Part shown: in pieces, positions 1 through 11,655 of the stretch
How positions within the stretch are numbered: the first letter of the stretch is position 1
Layout of the letters: each line of letters begins with the position of its first letter
From: Lactuca virosa
Taxonomy: Eukaryota > Streptophyta > Magnoliopsida > Asterales > Asteraceae
DNA: 64,000 nucleotides
Direction of reading: 5' to 3'
NCBI GenBank assembly: GCA_928212115.1
Contig: CAKMRJ010001112.1
Coordinates: forward strand, 408,723,937 to 408,787,936
Translations under genes and position numbers: made by a program
The notes under the pieces: generated by a model
The model's database searches: none
Told to the model about the DNA's origin: nothing
What the model saw: the letters and a program-made list of their open reading frames with translations, nothing else

Positions 1-943
1 CAACGGTCCAACTTTGACCAGACGCGTCGAGTGCACTCGGTGACTCGGCGAGTCCATACGTGTCCTCTGAATCCTCCTAAGGCCTCACTCGACTCGTCGA
101 GTTAACCTTTTTCTCAACGGTTACGACTGATCACGAATCGTGGTGCAACACGACCCGACTCGTCGAGTCCACTCATGGACTCGGCGAGTTTCGTCCATGA
201 GATTACTCAAATGACCTTCTGGGTCAGATCTGCTTCTCTAACCTATAGATCTGACCTTCTAGTACCCAATAATTACGTAAAGGTCCAACCTTTACGCTCA
301 TGCAACACTCCTAGGCTTCTTTTGGTGAATAGCTCCTAAAATGGCACCAAGGTCCACAACTCCAAAGGGATTGCATAAAGCTGGAAGGTTGGGACTATCT
401 GGACCTCTTAAGGTCCAGATCTAATGCTTATTCCCAAGGGACTTCAAATACTCCAAAATCCTTTGAAGACAGGGTCAAGAAACCCTAGATTCAGAAATCT
501 ACACATAACAGAAAGAGAGGGTCGATTTGTTACCTCAAAGTGAAGCTCCTTGTGCTCAAGACCTCAGAATGACACCTCCTTTGGTCCTTCTTGCTGGAAC
601 CCTTCTTTTCCTTTGCAAAATCACACCAAATGCACTCACAATCTCAAGTAAGGCTCAAGACTCTCTCACAAGCTCAAGGGGCATTTAGGGTTTCTTCTCA
701 GAGAGGTGCGGCCGAAAATGAGGCTATAAGTGCCTTTAAATAGGTCCCAAACCCGGGGATCTAGGGTTTCCACTTACAGCGCCTACTCGGCGAGTCTACT
801 CTTGGACTCGTCGAGTAGTTCATTAAACTCGCGTGGCCACCCCGCTTCTACTCGACGAGTCATAGCACCAACTCGTTTAGTAGATCAATGATCCTAAAAA
901 ATAAATAATTAAAAATAACATACCTGAAAATCCGGATGTTACA
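1..943 (-). repeat. G1 3' LTR (partial)
   Basis: This stretch is homologous to 6888-7835 and ends in TGTTACA next to a polypurine tract, as expected for the start of a minus-strand LTR beginning TGTAACATCC. It carries the dyad motif ACTCGNCGAGT several times in two clusters, near 35-190 and 780-880. One dyad near 870 has decayed to an AACTCGTTTAGTAG form. About 730 bases of the LTR lie beyond the window. Confidence 0.93.
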
Positions 944-955
944 ATTCTCCCCCAC
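944..955 (-). other. G1 polypurine tract
   Basis: On the minus strand this reads GTGGGGGAGAAT and lies directly before the LTR start TGTAACA. Its position and purine richness fit the primer for plus-strand DNA synthesis. Confidence 0.85.
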
Positions 956-981
956 TAGAATCAGACTTCGTCCGCAAAGTC

Positions 982-3900
982 TTACTCTGCAAACAACTCT
1001 GGATGCTGCTCCTCATCTCTGTCTCCCGGTCCAAGTCATTTCGACCCTCTCCGATGTTGCCACTAGACCTGAACCAGGGGCACCTCCTTGTTCCTCAGCA
1101 CCTTGATCTTCCGATCCAAGATCGCGATCGGCTTCTCAATGTAATTCAAACTCGCGTCCACCTGAATATCCTCTAGATACACAACCGCCGTTTAATCGGC
1201 TATACACTCCCTTAACTGGGATACATGGAAGGTATCATGGATCTGACTCAACTCCTCGGGTAGCTCCAGACGGTATGCTACCTTACCCACCCTCGCGGTC
1301 ACCCTGAACGGACCAATGTATCGGGCCCCAGCTTGCCCCTCTTCCTGAATCGGATCACTCCTTTCCAAGGAGATACCTTCAGGAGTACGAATCTCCAACC
1401 TGGAACTCGAGCTCGGATCGCCGTCTATCCGCATAACTCTTCTGACGGCTCTGGGCTGTTAGTAACCTCTGTCTGACCTGCTGTATCTGCTCAGTCGTCT
1501 TAAGCACTATCTCAGTGCTACCCATCACTCCCTGCCCTACCTCTCCCCACAGATGGAGTTCGACACCTCCTCCCATACAAAACTCGAGGGAGGCATACCA
1601 ATACTCGAATGGTGGCTGTTGTTGTAGGAAAACTCAGCCAAAGGTAGGTATGTATCCCAACTTCCCCGACTGAGTCCATAACACATGCTCGAAGCATGTC
1701 CTCAAGTGTCTGAATCATCCGCTCACTCTGTCCGTCCGTCTGGGGGTGGTAAGCAGTGCTGAAGTGCAATATCGTACCTAACTCCTCATGGAACTTCTTC
1801 CAGAATCTGGAAGTGAAACGTACGTCTCGATCTAACACAATCGAGACCGGCACTCCATGCCGCGACACCACCTCCCTCACATATATCTCTGCCAGCCTCT
1901 CCGCAGAAGAGCTCTCACTGATAGCAGGAAGTGAGCGCTCTTCGTTAGCCGGTCCACATCACCAAATTGCTCACACCCCACCCCTCGCGGTCCTCGGCAA
2001 TTTGGTGATAAAATCCATAGAAATCTGTTCCCACTTCCACTGGGGAACCTCCAGTGGCTGCAACTTGCCATGCGGGCGCTGGTGCTCGGCCTTGACCCGA
2101 CGAAAGGTCAAGCACCTCTCTACTATCCATGCAACATCCCTCTTCATACAGGGCCACCAGTAGTCTCTCTTCAGGTCCAAATACAACTTCGTGGCCCCGG
2201 GGTGGATCGTGAATCTCGATCTATGCGCCTCCTCCATCAAGGTGCTACGTGCCCCGCCCGTATACGACACCCAAATCCGACCACGAAAGGTCATGAGCCC
2301 CTCGGCTATCCGTCACAAACTCGGACACCTGTCCAATCACCCGCTCCTTTTTGCGATTCTCCGGTCTCACAGCCTCTGCCTGGGCCTCTCGGATGGTATC
2401 CAACACCAGAGTCATCACCGTCATCCTCATACAAATATCTCGAATCGGGCACTCTCCGCCCTACGCTCAGGCATCGGCTACAACGTTAGCCTTGCCCGGG
2501 TGTACAGGATCTCGCAGTCAGAATCCTTTACCACATCCAACCATCTCCTCTGGCGCATGTTCAGGTTGGGCTGATCCATCAGTACTTCAAACTCTTGTGG
2601 TCCGTGTATATGATACACCGAACCCCATACAATAATGACGCCATATCTTGAGGGCGAACACCACGGCCCCCCCAACTCCAATCGTGGGTGGGATACCTCG
2701 TCTCATGAGGCTTCAGCTGCCTCGATGCGTACGCTACCACGTGCCCTCTCTGCATAAGCACCGCACCCAACCCGATATCGATGCGTCACAATACACCACA
2801 AATCCTCCATTCCCTTGGAAGGGCTAACACCGGGGCTTCGCACAGTCCTTCTGGCGAAGAGTCTCAAACGAGGTCTGCTGCTCTGGACCCCACGTAAAAG
2901 AAACGCCCTTCCGGGTTAAGCTGGTGAGTGGACGACAATCTTGAGAAATCCTTGATAAATCTCCGATAGTAGCCGGCCAACCCCAGAAAACTCCTGATCT
3001 CGGTGGGGACTCGGCACCTCCCAACTCATCACTGCCTCAATCTTGGCCGGATCGACCAATATCCCATTCTGATTAACGAGATGTCCCAGGAACTGGACCT
3101 CTCGTAACCAGAAATCACACTTGGAGAATTTGGCATAAAGCCTCTCCGATCTCAAAACCCCGAGGATCTCCCTCAAATGCTCCTCATGCTGCTCTCGGAT
3201 CTCGAATACACCAGAATATCGTCGATGAACAAATCACCGATCGATCCAACATCGGCCTGCACACCCGGTTCATGAGATCCATGAACGCTGCCGGTGCATT
3301 GGTGGAGCCCAAAAGGCATCACCAACAAACTCGTAATGCCCATAACGAGTCCTGAACGCCGTCTTCTGGATATCCTCATCTCGCACTCTCATCTGATGAT
3401 ATCCAGACCTCAAATCTATCTTGGAGAACCAAGACGCTCCCTGCAACTGATCGAACAGATCATCGATCCTCGGTAGGGGTAACGGTTCTTGACCGTCAAC
3501 TTGTTCAACTCCCGGTAATCAATGCACATCCGGTGAACCATCCTTTTTCTTGACAAAAAGGAGCGGCGCTCCCCACGGCGAGCTACTCGTCGAATAACCC
3601 CTTCCCCAGCAGCTCCTGAAGCTGCGAGGATAACTCCTGCATCTCTGGCGGCGCAAGGCGATAAGGCGCCTTGGCGATAGGCGCTGCCCCCCGGAACCAA
3701 ATCGATGCGAAACTCCACCTGCCTCTCGGGAGGCACACCCACAACAACTCCTCGGGAAAACATCCGGGACTCACGCACTATCGAACATCATCAACTGAAC
3801 TCGGCCTCTCTGCGGCACACTCGTGTATCCATCACACATAAGCTACAAACCCTCAAGAGCCCTGCTGTAAACTCTGTCTCGCTCTGGCAGCCGAACAAAA

Positions 3901-4330
3901 TGCTGACCCACATCGGGTACCCTCGCCATACACTGTCAGTACTCCCCCACTAGGGTCTCGTATCGTCACCAACTGACGCTCGCAGTCTATAACGCCCCAA
4001 ATCGGCTCAACCAATCCATGCCCACGATAACGCAAATGTCTCCCATCGCAATCGGGACCAGATCTATCGGGAACTCAACATCGAAGATCTCGAGCACACA
4101 TCCTCGAATCACATCAGTAGCATATACCACTCGCTCGACAGCTATATAAACTCGTAGAGGTCGACTCAACGCCTCTCGTCGGGTACTGATGTGCTGGCTA
4201 AACGCTAATGACACGAAGGATCTACTCGCATTCGAGTCAAATAACACCAAAGCAGGTATAGAACTCACAAGAAAAGTACCTATGCATACCACAAATAAGC
4301 AAATATCTCAAATTTATATAAATAAATAAA
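982..4330 (-). pseudogene. G1 pol: protease, RT, RNase H, integrase, chromodomain-like tail (broken)
   Basis: Read on the minus strand the family motifs appear in order but in shifting frames. Protease is near 3990-4290 (VLFDSNAS where DSGA is usual, then VIVGMDWLS). The RT start is near 3510-3560 (MCIDYRELNKLT). The later RT part is near 2916-3176 (LYAKFSKCDFWL). RNase H is near 2490-2770 (VVAYASRQLKPHE, YTDHKSLKY). The integrase zinc region is near 2000-2290 (DYWWPCMKRD, MDFITKLPRT). The integrase core is near 1690-1870 (STAYHPQTDGQSERMIQTLE). A chromodomain-like tail runs to the TAA at 982-984. Many frameshifts, in-frame stops and the altered protease active site show that no functional enzyme can be made. 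The usual chromovirus pol is one open frame of about 1,100 residues, so this copy is long dead. Confidence 0.92.
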
Positions 4331-5515
4331 AGAATACATACCAGCCACGACATCGGGCGCTGTGCGGACCTCCTCCGCTGTCAACTGAAAGGCTCTCCCG
4401 CGAGCCTTCGGTGCCTCGGCCTTTGCCGGCTAGACCTCGGTAGCTCTAGCAGCAGGTGCAGATTCCTGCGCTGATCCCTGTAGTAGCTGCGGGCACTCGG
4501 CCTTCCGATGGCATGTCTGGTTGCAATGAAAGCAAACCGAAAATCCCTTGGGGCAATCCCTCGCGATATGCCCTCCTTTCCCACACTTGTAGCACACATC
4601 CGCTCTGCACACCCCATCATGGCTCTTGCCGCACTTCCCGCAAGTGCGGCCCTTTGGACCTCCAGATCAAGAATCAGCGGGCTTTGCCCGCTTGGATGCC
4701 GGCTGAGACTGTACCGGCCGCCTATCCCTCCCCTGAGACTCGGCCTCCTCCCTGGCCTGAGTATCTAGCTCAATCTCCCTCTTCCGGGCATTTTCCTGGA
4801 GCTCGGCAAATGTCCGGTATGTCGAGTTCGCCACGAACTCACGAATGTCCTCCTCAGTATGCTCAGATATCGGCTAATACGTGCCTGCTCGTAGACACGT
4901 GCTCAGGGAAAAACAACGCCTCTCATGAAACATCCATGTAATCATAGTCACGGACTCCGTCCCCTGCTTGAGGGACAAGAAACTCCTGCCCAACCGTTCC
5001 CTCTCCACCGGGGGAACATACTCATCTCGGAACATGGTGGTGAACCTCTCCCAGGTCACCGCTGTAATCTCTGCAGGAGTGAAGTCTGCCGTAACAAACT
5101 TCCACCAGTCCTTCGCTCCCAAGCGAAGCTGGTTCAGCGTGAACCATACTCTCAGATGCTCCGGACAAGAACAGGTGTAGAAGCATCCCTCAATGTCAGA
5201 GATCCACCTCATCGCGACTATCAGATCCTGAGTCCTATCAAACTTTGGTGGCTTCGTGTTGCTGAACTCTCGGTACAGCAATGAGTCACCCCCCTGTGGC
5301 CTGGCAGCGGCGACGGCCGTGGTGGCTGCAGGAACAACAACCTCGGTAAGAGAAGCATACCGCTCGTCAAACGTCTCAATCAAAGTGGTTTTGATAGACC
5401 CAAACATCTCAGGCATCTCAGCTCGAATGGCTGCGGCCACCTCCTCGTGAATCAACCTACGGATCTCCTCATCACTGGTACCACTCCATCCTGGGTGGTG
5501 GCGCGTCCCAACCAT
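4331..5515 (-). pseudogene. G1 gag (capsid and zinc knuckle), frameshifted
   Basis: The start at 5515 begins MVGTRHHPGW; the longer open frame to 5572 has no support upstream. Residues are open to about 4874 and contain the retrotransposon gag core (FSNTKPPKF, RMWISDIEGCFYTC-like region, then the DWWKFV stretch). After a frame change the zinc knuckle appears at 4430-4612 as CYKCGKGGHIARDC followed by a second, weaker CFHCNQTCHRKAEC knuckle. Gag packages element RNA in cytoplasmic particles. The frame changes and a stop between the knuckle and the protease break the link to pol. Confidence 0.88.
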
Positions 5516-6127
5516 GATGTCTCTGAAATACAACACAAAAGAAGTCAGAGACTCGCTCGAGTATGCTCGCACTCGATACTCAACCCTACTTGTTCTTTAG
5601 TCCCCTAAGGATTCTTACTTGGACTGCCCCTAAGGATTCTTACTTGGAAATGCTCACCGATCCGGTGTTTCCAGTAGTACGGGCCCTTATACTACCTTCC
5701 ACAACGCATCGGTATTCACCCCAACTCCTCCACCTAGGATCCCAGATCACAAGTACTCTATATCTCACTAAACTCAAGCTACTCTCCAGTAGACCACTCA
5801 TAGGCTCCTCGCTGCTACCTACTCACTCACGAAGTATCTCATAGTAGCAGTAACTCCTAGGCTAAGGCATCACAAATCAGGCCCACTCTAGTCCTAACTA
5901 TGAATACCTAGCCTACTCTAGCATGCATAACATATCACATAATATCTCATAACACATAATGTAAGGGTATTTTGGGAAATCACCGTTCGGGCGCTGGCTG
6001 CTCGTACACACTGCTTCGTTCTGCGTTTCTCAAAAATCTTTTTCTCTTTTTAGAAAATTGTTTATTTTATGCAAAATTTCTCAAATCCTCAGTTTGAGTT
6101 CAGATACGCCCGAAGATGCATCCGAAT
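5516..6127 (-). other. G1 untranslated leader
   Basis: This is non-coding sequence between the PBS and gag. It holds a short tandem duplication near 5600-5645, where an AAGGATTCTTACTTGGA unit occurs twice. I see no further gene. Confidence 0.7.
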
Positions 6128-6152
6128 CCCTCAAACCAAGGCTCTGATACCA
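6128..6152 (-). other. G1 primer-binding site (initiator-Met tRNA)
   Basis: The minus strand reads TGGTATCAGAGCCTTGG onward, complementary to the 3' end of plant initiator Met-tRNA. It sits three bases inside the 5' LTR end and fixes both the orientation and the LTR boundary at 6156. Confidence 0.92.
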
Positions 6153-6155
6153 ACT

Positions 6156-7835
6156 TGTAACGACGTAAATTTTAAAACAATTTTTCATTTTTCATACATG
6201 ATAAAACTCATATAATATTCTCAAGATCTCATGTGTCAAATGTTATCATAATAAAACATATCCCAGAATCTCAAAACATAATCCTCTGCCAGTGTGTACA
6301 AATCATGCCGGCGCCTTCCCACGATCCTCGCTGGTACCTGAAACACATATCACATAATACGATAAGCATACACGCTTAGTGAGTTCCCCCAAAATACCAC
6401 ATACAACAGATAAGCCACTCGAGGCTATAACTCGATATGACGTTCCGGTCAATGTGTCTCAGCGGGAGCCTCCAGTCCCGTAGCTCGTTGCACCCTCCAG
6501 TCCGGTCTAGCTCGTTGGACCCTCCGGTCCGGTCTGAATCGTTGGACCCTCCGGTCCGGTCTATATAACATATAGCATACATATAACACAATGCACATAA
6601 ACTCAAACATAAACATAACACATAAGAGACCCTCCTGTCTGCACATAGATACCACGCTAGGTAATGTATAGTGAGAAGACTCACCTTGGGTAATCTCGGA
6701 AAGTCTCGAACTCGAATATCTGGTCTAGCCTCCGCCTAATCACATAAAGTAATTATATCTAATTAATACGGCTCTCAAAGGCTAAACTAATCCCTCCCTA
6801 TATTCTCTCAGAAGGGGAAAATACCATTTTACCCCTCCAATGATGCAAAGTCCAAATGTTGACCAAACCCTAAAAGTCAACCCCAGTCAACGGTCCAACT
6901 TTGACCAGACTCGTCGAGTGCACTCGGGTGACTCGGCGAGTCCATACGTGTCCTCTGAATCCTCCTAAGGCCTCACTCGACTCGTCGAGTTAACCTTTTT
7001 CTCAACGGTTAAACTGATCACGAATCATGGTGCAACACGACCCGACTCGTCGAGTACGCTCATGGACTCGGCGAGTTTCGTCCATGAGATTACTCAAATG
7101 ACCTTCTGAGGTCAGATCTGCTTCTCTAACCTATAGATCTGACCTTCTAGTACCCAATAATTACGTAAAGGTCCAACCTTTACGCTCATGCAACACTCCT
7201 AGGGCTTCTTTTGGTGAAATAGCTCCTAAAATGGCAACCAAGGTCCACAACAATAGGGTACTCGTCAAGTCCGCTCATGGACTCTCTGGACCTCTTAAGG
7301 TCCAAATCTAATGCTTATTCCACAAAGGGACTTCAAATACTCCAAAATCCTTTGAAGACAAGGGTCAAGAAACCCTAGATTCAAGCAATCTACACCATAC
7401 AGAAAGAGAGGGCCGATTTGTTACCTCAAAGTGAAGCTCCTTGCTCCAAGACCTCAGAATGACAACCTCCTTTGGTCCTTCTTGCTGGAACCCTTCTTTT
7501 CCTTTGCAAAATCACACCAAAATGCACTCACAATCTCAAGTAAGGCTCAAGACTCTCTCACAAGCTCAAGGGGCGTATAGGGTTTCTTCTTAGAGAGGTG
7601 TGGCCACAAATGAGGCTATAAGTGAATTTAAATAGGTCCCAAACCCGGGGATCTAGGGTTTCCACTTACATCGCCTACTCGACGAGTCTACTCTTGGACT
7701 CGTCGAGTAGTTCATTAAACTCGCATGGCCACCCCGCTTCTACTCGACGAGTCATAGCACCAACTCGTCGAGTAGATCAATGATCCTCAAAAATAAATAA
7801 TTAAAAATAACGTACCTGAAAATCTGGATGTTACA
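6156..7835 (-). repeat. G1 5' LTR, 1,680 bp
   Basis: On the minus strand it begins TGTAACATCC and ends GTCGTTACA. A TATTTAAATT TATA-like box lies at 7625-7634. Nine copies of ACTCGNCGAGT fall in two clusters: 7677-7773 (four copies, just upstream of the TATA box) and 6909-7076 (five copies, about 550 bp downstream). Bases near 7249-7285 differ completely from the matching place in the 3' LTR. Confidence 0.93.
6468..6563 (-). repeat. Tandem repeat of a roughly 28-bp unit inside G1 LTR
   Basis: Three to four imperfect copies of a unit built around CGTTGGACCCTCCGGTCCGG stand in a row. It lies in the downstream part of the LTR, transcribed in any element RNA. The units are rich in CCGG. No function is evident. 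Confidence 0.8.
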
Positions 7836-8281
7836 CACAAAGTTGTTCCTAAGTCACAATCAAAGTCCAAAGCCCATGCCTATGTCCCAAAGTCTAATTC
7901 GGAGCCTAAAAACTCCATCACTGATTAATTTTGCAGGCACTTTGTGCTTCGGAGCAAGAAACAATATGGTATATTGATAGTGCTTGCTCCATGCACATGA
8001 CGGGACAGAAAGATTTTCTGCGAGATTTAAAGCTTTCTCCAAATGCTGGTTACGTGACGTATGGCAACAACTCCAACTCTTAAATTTGTGGTTATGGAAC
8101 TCTCACCAACGAAAACTTCTCTATTTCACACGTGGCTTATGTTGCTGATCTAAAACATAATTTGATAAGTGTTGCTTAGCTCACTGACTCAAATCGACAT
8201 GTTGAATTTTGCAAAAAGTACAGCTATGTAAGGACCGAAGACCGCAAAGAGTGTTTAATAAAGTCGCTTCGTAACAAGAAC
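7836..8281 (+). pseudogene. S1 gag end and protease (decayed)
   Basis: Broken frames here read through a VPKS-type gag tail into WYIDSACSMHMTG, the copia protease active-site region. The usual DSG(A/C)S glycine is replaced by alanine. In-frame stops follow near 8080 and near 8178, and a frame change precedes the protease. The protease would cut the gag-pol polyprotein inside the particle. The piece is too damaged to act. Confidence 0.82.
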
Positions 8282-9337
8282 ATGTACTCGCTTGACATCA
8301 ACATGATTATTGGGAAACAGCAACTCTTCCTTCTCTCCAAAGCTATTCCCGACGTAAGTTGGTTATGGCACAGAAGGCTCGCTCATCTAAACTTTCGGTA
8401 TATGAATGATCTTGTATCCGGCGAAATGGTAAGAGGTTTACCTCTTCTCAAATTCGAAAATGATCACTTGTGCGCTGCTTGTGAGTGTGGTAAGCAATCA
8501 AAGAAGGGTCATCCTATTATCATCGAAAAGTCCATTTCGGAACCACTGGAGCTTCAACACATTGATCTCTGTGGACCATCCACTGTAGAAAGTCTTCATC
8601 ATAAGAAATACATTCTTGTGATTGTCGATGATTTTACAAGGTTCACTTGGGTCTTCTTCCTAAGGCTGAAATCCGAAATAGCCTTAGAGCTCATAAATTT
8701 CATCAAAGGAATAGAAGTTCTTACAAAACTCCCAGTTAGGAGAATCCGGAGTGATAATGGTTCGGAACTCACTAATTCCACCATTGAGAACTTTCTCACA
8801 GACAAAGGAATCGACCACAACTTCTCCGCTCCATATACTCCACAACAGAACGGTGTAGTCGAAAGACGCAATAGAACTCTCGTTGAAGCTACTCGATCCA
8901 TGCTGAATTTCACAAATCTACCACTCTACCTCTGGGCTGAATCCGTAGCTACTGCTTGCTTCACTCAAAATCGGAGTATCATCAATCGACGTCTCAACAT
9001 GACACCGTACGAAGCAAGGAATGGTCAGAAGCCAACTATCTCGTTTCTACATGTCTTCGGATGCAGGTGCTTCATCAAGAACAACCGTGATCAGCTAACT
9101 AAGTTTCAACCCAAAGCTGATGAAGCCATTTTCCTTGGGTACTCTTCAAAATCGAAAGCTTATAGAGTTCTTAACCGGAGAACTCGTGTTCTGGAAGAAA
9201 GCTTCGACATTACCTTCGATGACAACTCCGTTCGGAATTTTGGCCCTACTCACATTACAACTCACATTATGGAGTCTGATGCTCCTCCGCCATGATGTCC
9301 GAACCCTCAGACAATTCTTGAAGTTGACTTTGAAACT
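8282..9337 (+). pseudogene. S1 GAG-preIN and integrase, ends at an in-frame TGA
   Basis: About 337 codons stay open. Residues 20-80 hold the GAG-preIN zinc region (WHRRLAHLNF, then CAACECGKQSKKGHP). The integrase core follows with its acidic triad: HIDLCGPS, RSDNGSEL and PQQNGVVERRNRTLVEATRS. After that comes the FGCRCFI / AIFLGYSSKSKAYRV motif near residue 280. The frame is stopped by TGA at 9293-9295; the same frame continues openly to about 9536, so a point change is the simplest explanation. The first ATG of this piece is internal to pol, not a true start. Integrase would insert the cDNA in the nucleus. Confidence 0.9.
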
Positions 9338-9764
9338 TTGTTTGGTCCTTCCGAAACCGCTCTTGATTCGGAATCTCGATCAAGACCTCCTCTCATTCCA
9401 ATCCCATCTTCGGAAGTTCCACTCTCTTGTAATGTCTCCGGTCCGATCCCAAGTCTCTCTCTATTTGATTCTACTCCGTTTCAACCTTCTCAGGTTGAGG
9501 GGAGAATAATGCCAATCCCTCTCTTGAATCAAATGTGAATGGCTTCCAAGATGCAGCTGCTGAGTTCGATTACTCCAATCCGCTCAATAATGATGAAAAG
9601 AACAATTCTTTGAGTTCCCTTCTGATGATGACGTCAATCTCTCTGGTTCAAAAGTTCAGGGGGAGAATCATCCCAACATTCAAACCATCTAGGGGGAGCA
9701 AATCAATTCCGCTGTTGATATCGGTTCGACGGCTGCACAAGAACTCCCACGATTACATGTTTGG
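9338..9764 (+). pseudogene. S1 pol linker between integrase and RT
   Basis: This is low-complexity Ser/Pro/Asn-rich coding-like sequence with a stop near 9695 and at least one frame change near 9530. Three purine runs resembling polypurine tracts (near 9497, 9656 and 9691) fall in codons for Gly-Glu. Such variable linkers are usual between copia integrase and RT. Confidence 0.65.
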
Positions 9765-10440
9765 ATGAAGGATCATCCTCCGCACCAAGTAATCGGTAAC
9801 CCAAATGCTGGTGTACAGACTCGGTCTGCCATAAATATTCAAAACGAATGTCATTTCTCATCATTCATATCCATGGTTGAACCCAAATCCATCAAGGAAG
9901 CATTGGAGCATGCTGATTGGATTACAGCCATGCAAGACGAACTGGCAGAATTTAACCGAAATGAAGTTTGGACTCTCGTGCCCCCTCCCCAAAATCATCC
10001 CATTGTCGGTACAAGATGGGTATTCCGAAACAAGCTTGATGATGCAGGAGTAATCATCCGAAATAAGGCAAGACTGGTGGCTAAAGGCTTTACTCAAATA
10101 GAAGGGCTCGACTACGACGAAACTTTTGCTCCTGTTGCTCGTCTTGAAGCCATCAGAATATTTCTTGCTTATGCAGCTCATAAAGGCTTCAAAGTTTACC
10201 AAATGGATGTTAAGAGTGTATTTCTTAACAGTGAACTTGACACTGAAGTGTACCTTCAACATCCCCCTAGATTCATTAATCTATCCTTTCCGAATTATTG
10301 TTATAAACTCCAGAAGGCTGTCTACGGACTCAAGCAAGCTCCTCGGGCATGATACGAGACCCTCACTGATTTTCTAAAACGCTCCGGTTTTCAAAGAGGA
10401 ATTTTAGATCTCACTTTATTCCGAAGATCAAATGGAAAGC
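9765..10440 (+). pseudogene. S1 reverse transcriptase, N-terminal part, stopped by TGA
   Basis: The open stretch contains the copia RT signature: WTLVPPPQNHPIVGTRWVFR, KARLVAKGFTQIEG, YQMDVKSVFLNSELDTEVYL and YGLKQAPRA. The TGA at 10350-10352 falls where the family has Trp, consistent with a single transition. Downstream coding resumes in another open stretch. RT copies element RNA into cDNA within the particle. Confidence 0.9.
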
Positions 10441-11435
10441 ATCTAATGTTGGTACAAATATATGTGGACGACATCATTTTTGGATTTACGGATTCATCCA
10501 TGGTTGCTGATTTTGCTAAACTTATGGTCAATCGATTCCAAATGAGCATGAATCGGGATTTAAGTTTCTTTCTTGGCCTCCAAGTCAAACAGACTAACAG
10601 AGGAATCTTCATTCACCAAGAAAAGTACATTTCGGAACTCCTCAAGAAATACTCAATGGACACCTGTGCCTCTGCCAAGGTACCAATGGGCTTCGGACAC
10701 AAGATTTTTGCCGACCCTTCCGGTGTTCCTGTTGATGAAAAGAAATATCGCGGAATGATTGGATCTTTACTCTATCTCATAGCAAGTCGTCCGGATATCA
10801 TGTTCTCAACATGTCTATGTGCCAGATTTCAAGTCAATCCAAAGATGTCTCATCTTTTGGCTGCGAAACAAATCTTTCGATATCTTAAAGGCACAAAATG
10901 TCTCGGACTGTGGTACCCAGCAAATGAGAGCTTCCTTCTTCAAGCCTACTCAGATTCAAACTATGGTGGTATTCAACTCGATAGAAAAAGCACTTCAGGT
11001 GGTTGTCAATTCTTAGGTGGTCGATTGGTCAGTTGGTCGTCCAAGAAACAGAACTGCATTGCACTCTCGACAGCCGAAGCTGAATACATTGCTGCTGCCA
11101 GCTGTACATCTCAAGTTCTGTGGATGAAATCTCAACTCTTGGATTATGGTTACCGTTTTCAACGCATTCCTATCTATTGTGATTCTCAAAGTGCTATTGC
11201 GATTTCTCACAATCCAATTCAGCACTCCATGACTAAGCACATTGACATACGGTACCATTTCATAAAAGATCATGTTTTAAATGGTAACATTCAACTCATT
11301 TTTGTTCCATCTGACGATGAGATTGCTGATGTCTTTACCAAGGCATTAGACGAAACCAAATTTAACGGTTTTCTGAACAAGATGGGTATGATGATACCAG
11401 ATCCTCAGTTCTTTCAAGAGACTTGTTCTCTCTGA
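10441..11435 (+). pseudogene. S1 reverse transcriptase C-terminal part and RNase H
   Basis: About 330 codons are open to the natural end. The RT active site YVDD is at 10461-10472. RNase H motifs follow: AYSDSNYGG, LSTAEAEYIAAASC, YCDSQSAIAISHNP and HIDIRYHFI. The end TGA at 11433 matches the usual end of copia pol. This domain is intact as far as seen but cut off from the rest of pol by the upstream stops. Confidence 0.9.
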
Positions 11436-11655
11436 TAGACGTATTTTGAAAGAAAATTAGTTCCGATCTTCTTTTTTCGGAACTACTTTCTCTCTGAATA
11501 CATAGGATCATTTTACTTATCTTTATCTCTGACCTTCACTTGAGTTTGTTAATATGTACAGTTCACCTTGTTTGTTTGCTATTTATAATCCACCTTGTCT
11601 TGATGATCGAAATCGAACTCCAGAATTCCTCTCCGGAAAATGTGTCACATTATGC

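Larger units (their letters stand above)
1..7835 (-). mobile_element. G1: decayed Ty3/gypsy chromovirus-type LTR retrotransposon, cut by window start
   Basis: Element order on the minus strand is 5' LTR (6156-7835), PBS (6128-6152), gag, protease, RT, RNase H, integrase, PPT (944-955), 3' LTR (1-943, truncated by the window edge). Bases 1-943 match 6888-7835. The internal region keeps recognisable motifs in several frames, so the copy is dead. Its right edge at 7835 abuts decayed copia sequence in the opposite orientation, so G1 most likely inserted into S1. The five bases after it are CACAA; the matching left flank lies outside the window and cannot be checked. Tekay/Del-like assignment rests on the chromodomain-like pol end and is tentative. 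Confidence 0.93.

Noticed and set aside
6376..6684. Repeat-peptide ORFs (DRTGGSNE-type) on the minus strand
   Set aside because: They translate the CCGG-rich tandem repeat of the G1 LTR.
9497..9705. Three purine runs in S1 pol as extra polypurine tracts
   Set aside because: They fall in coding frame as Gly-Glu codons in the linker and are far from the LTR, so codon content explains them.
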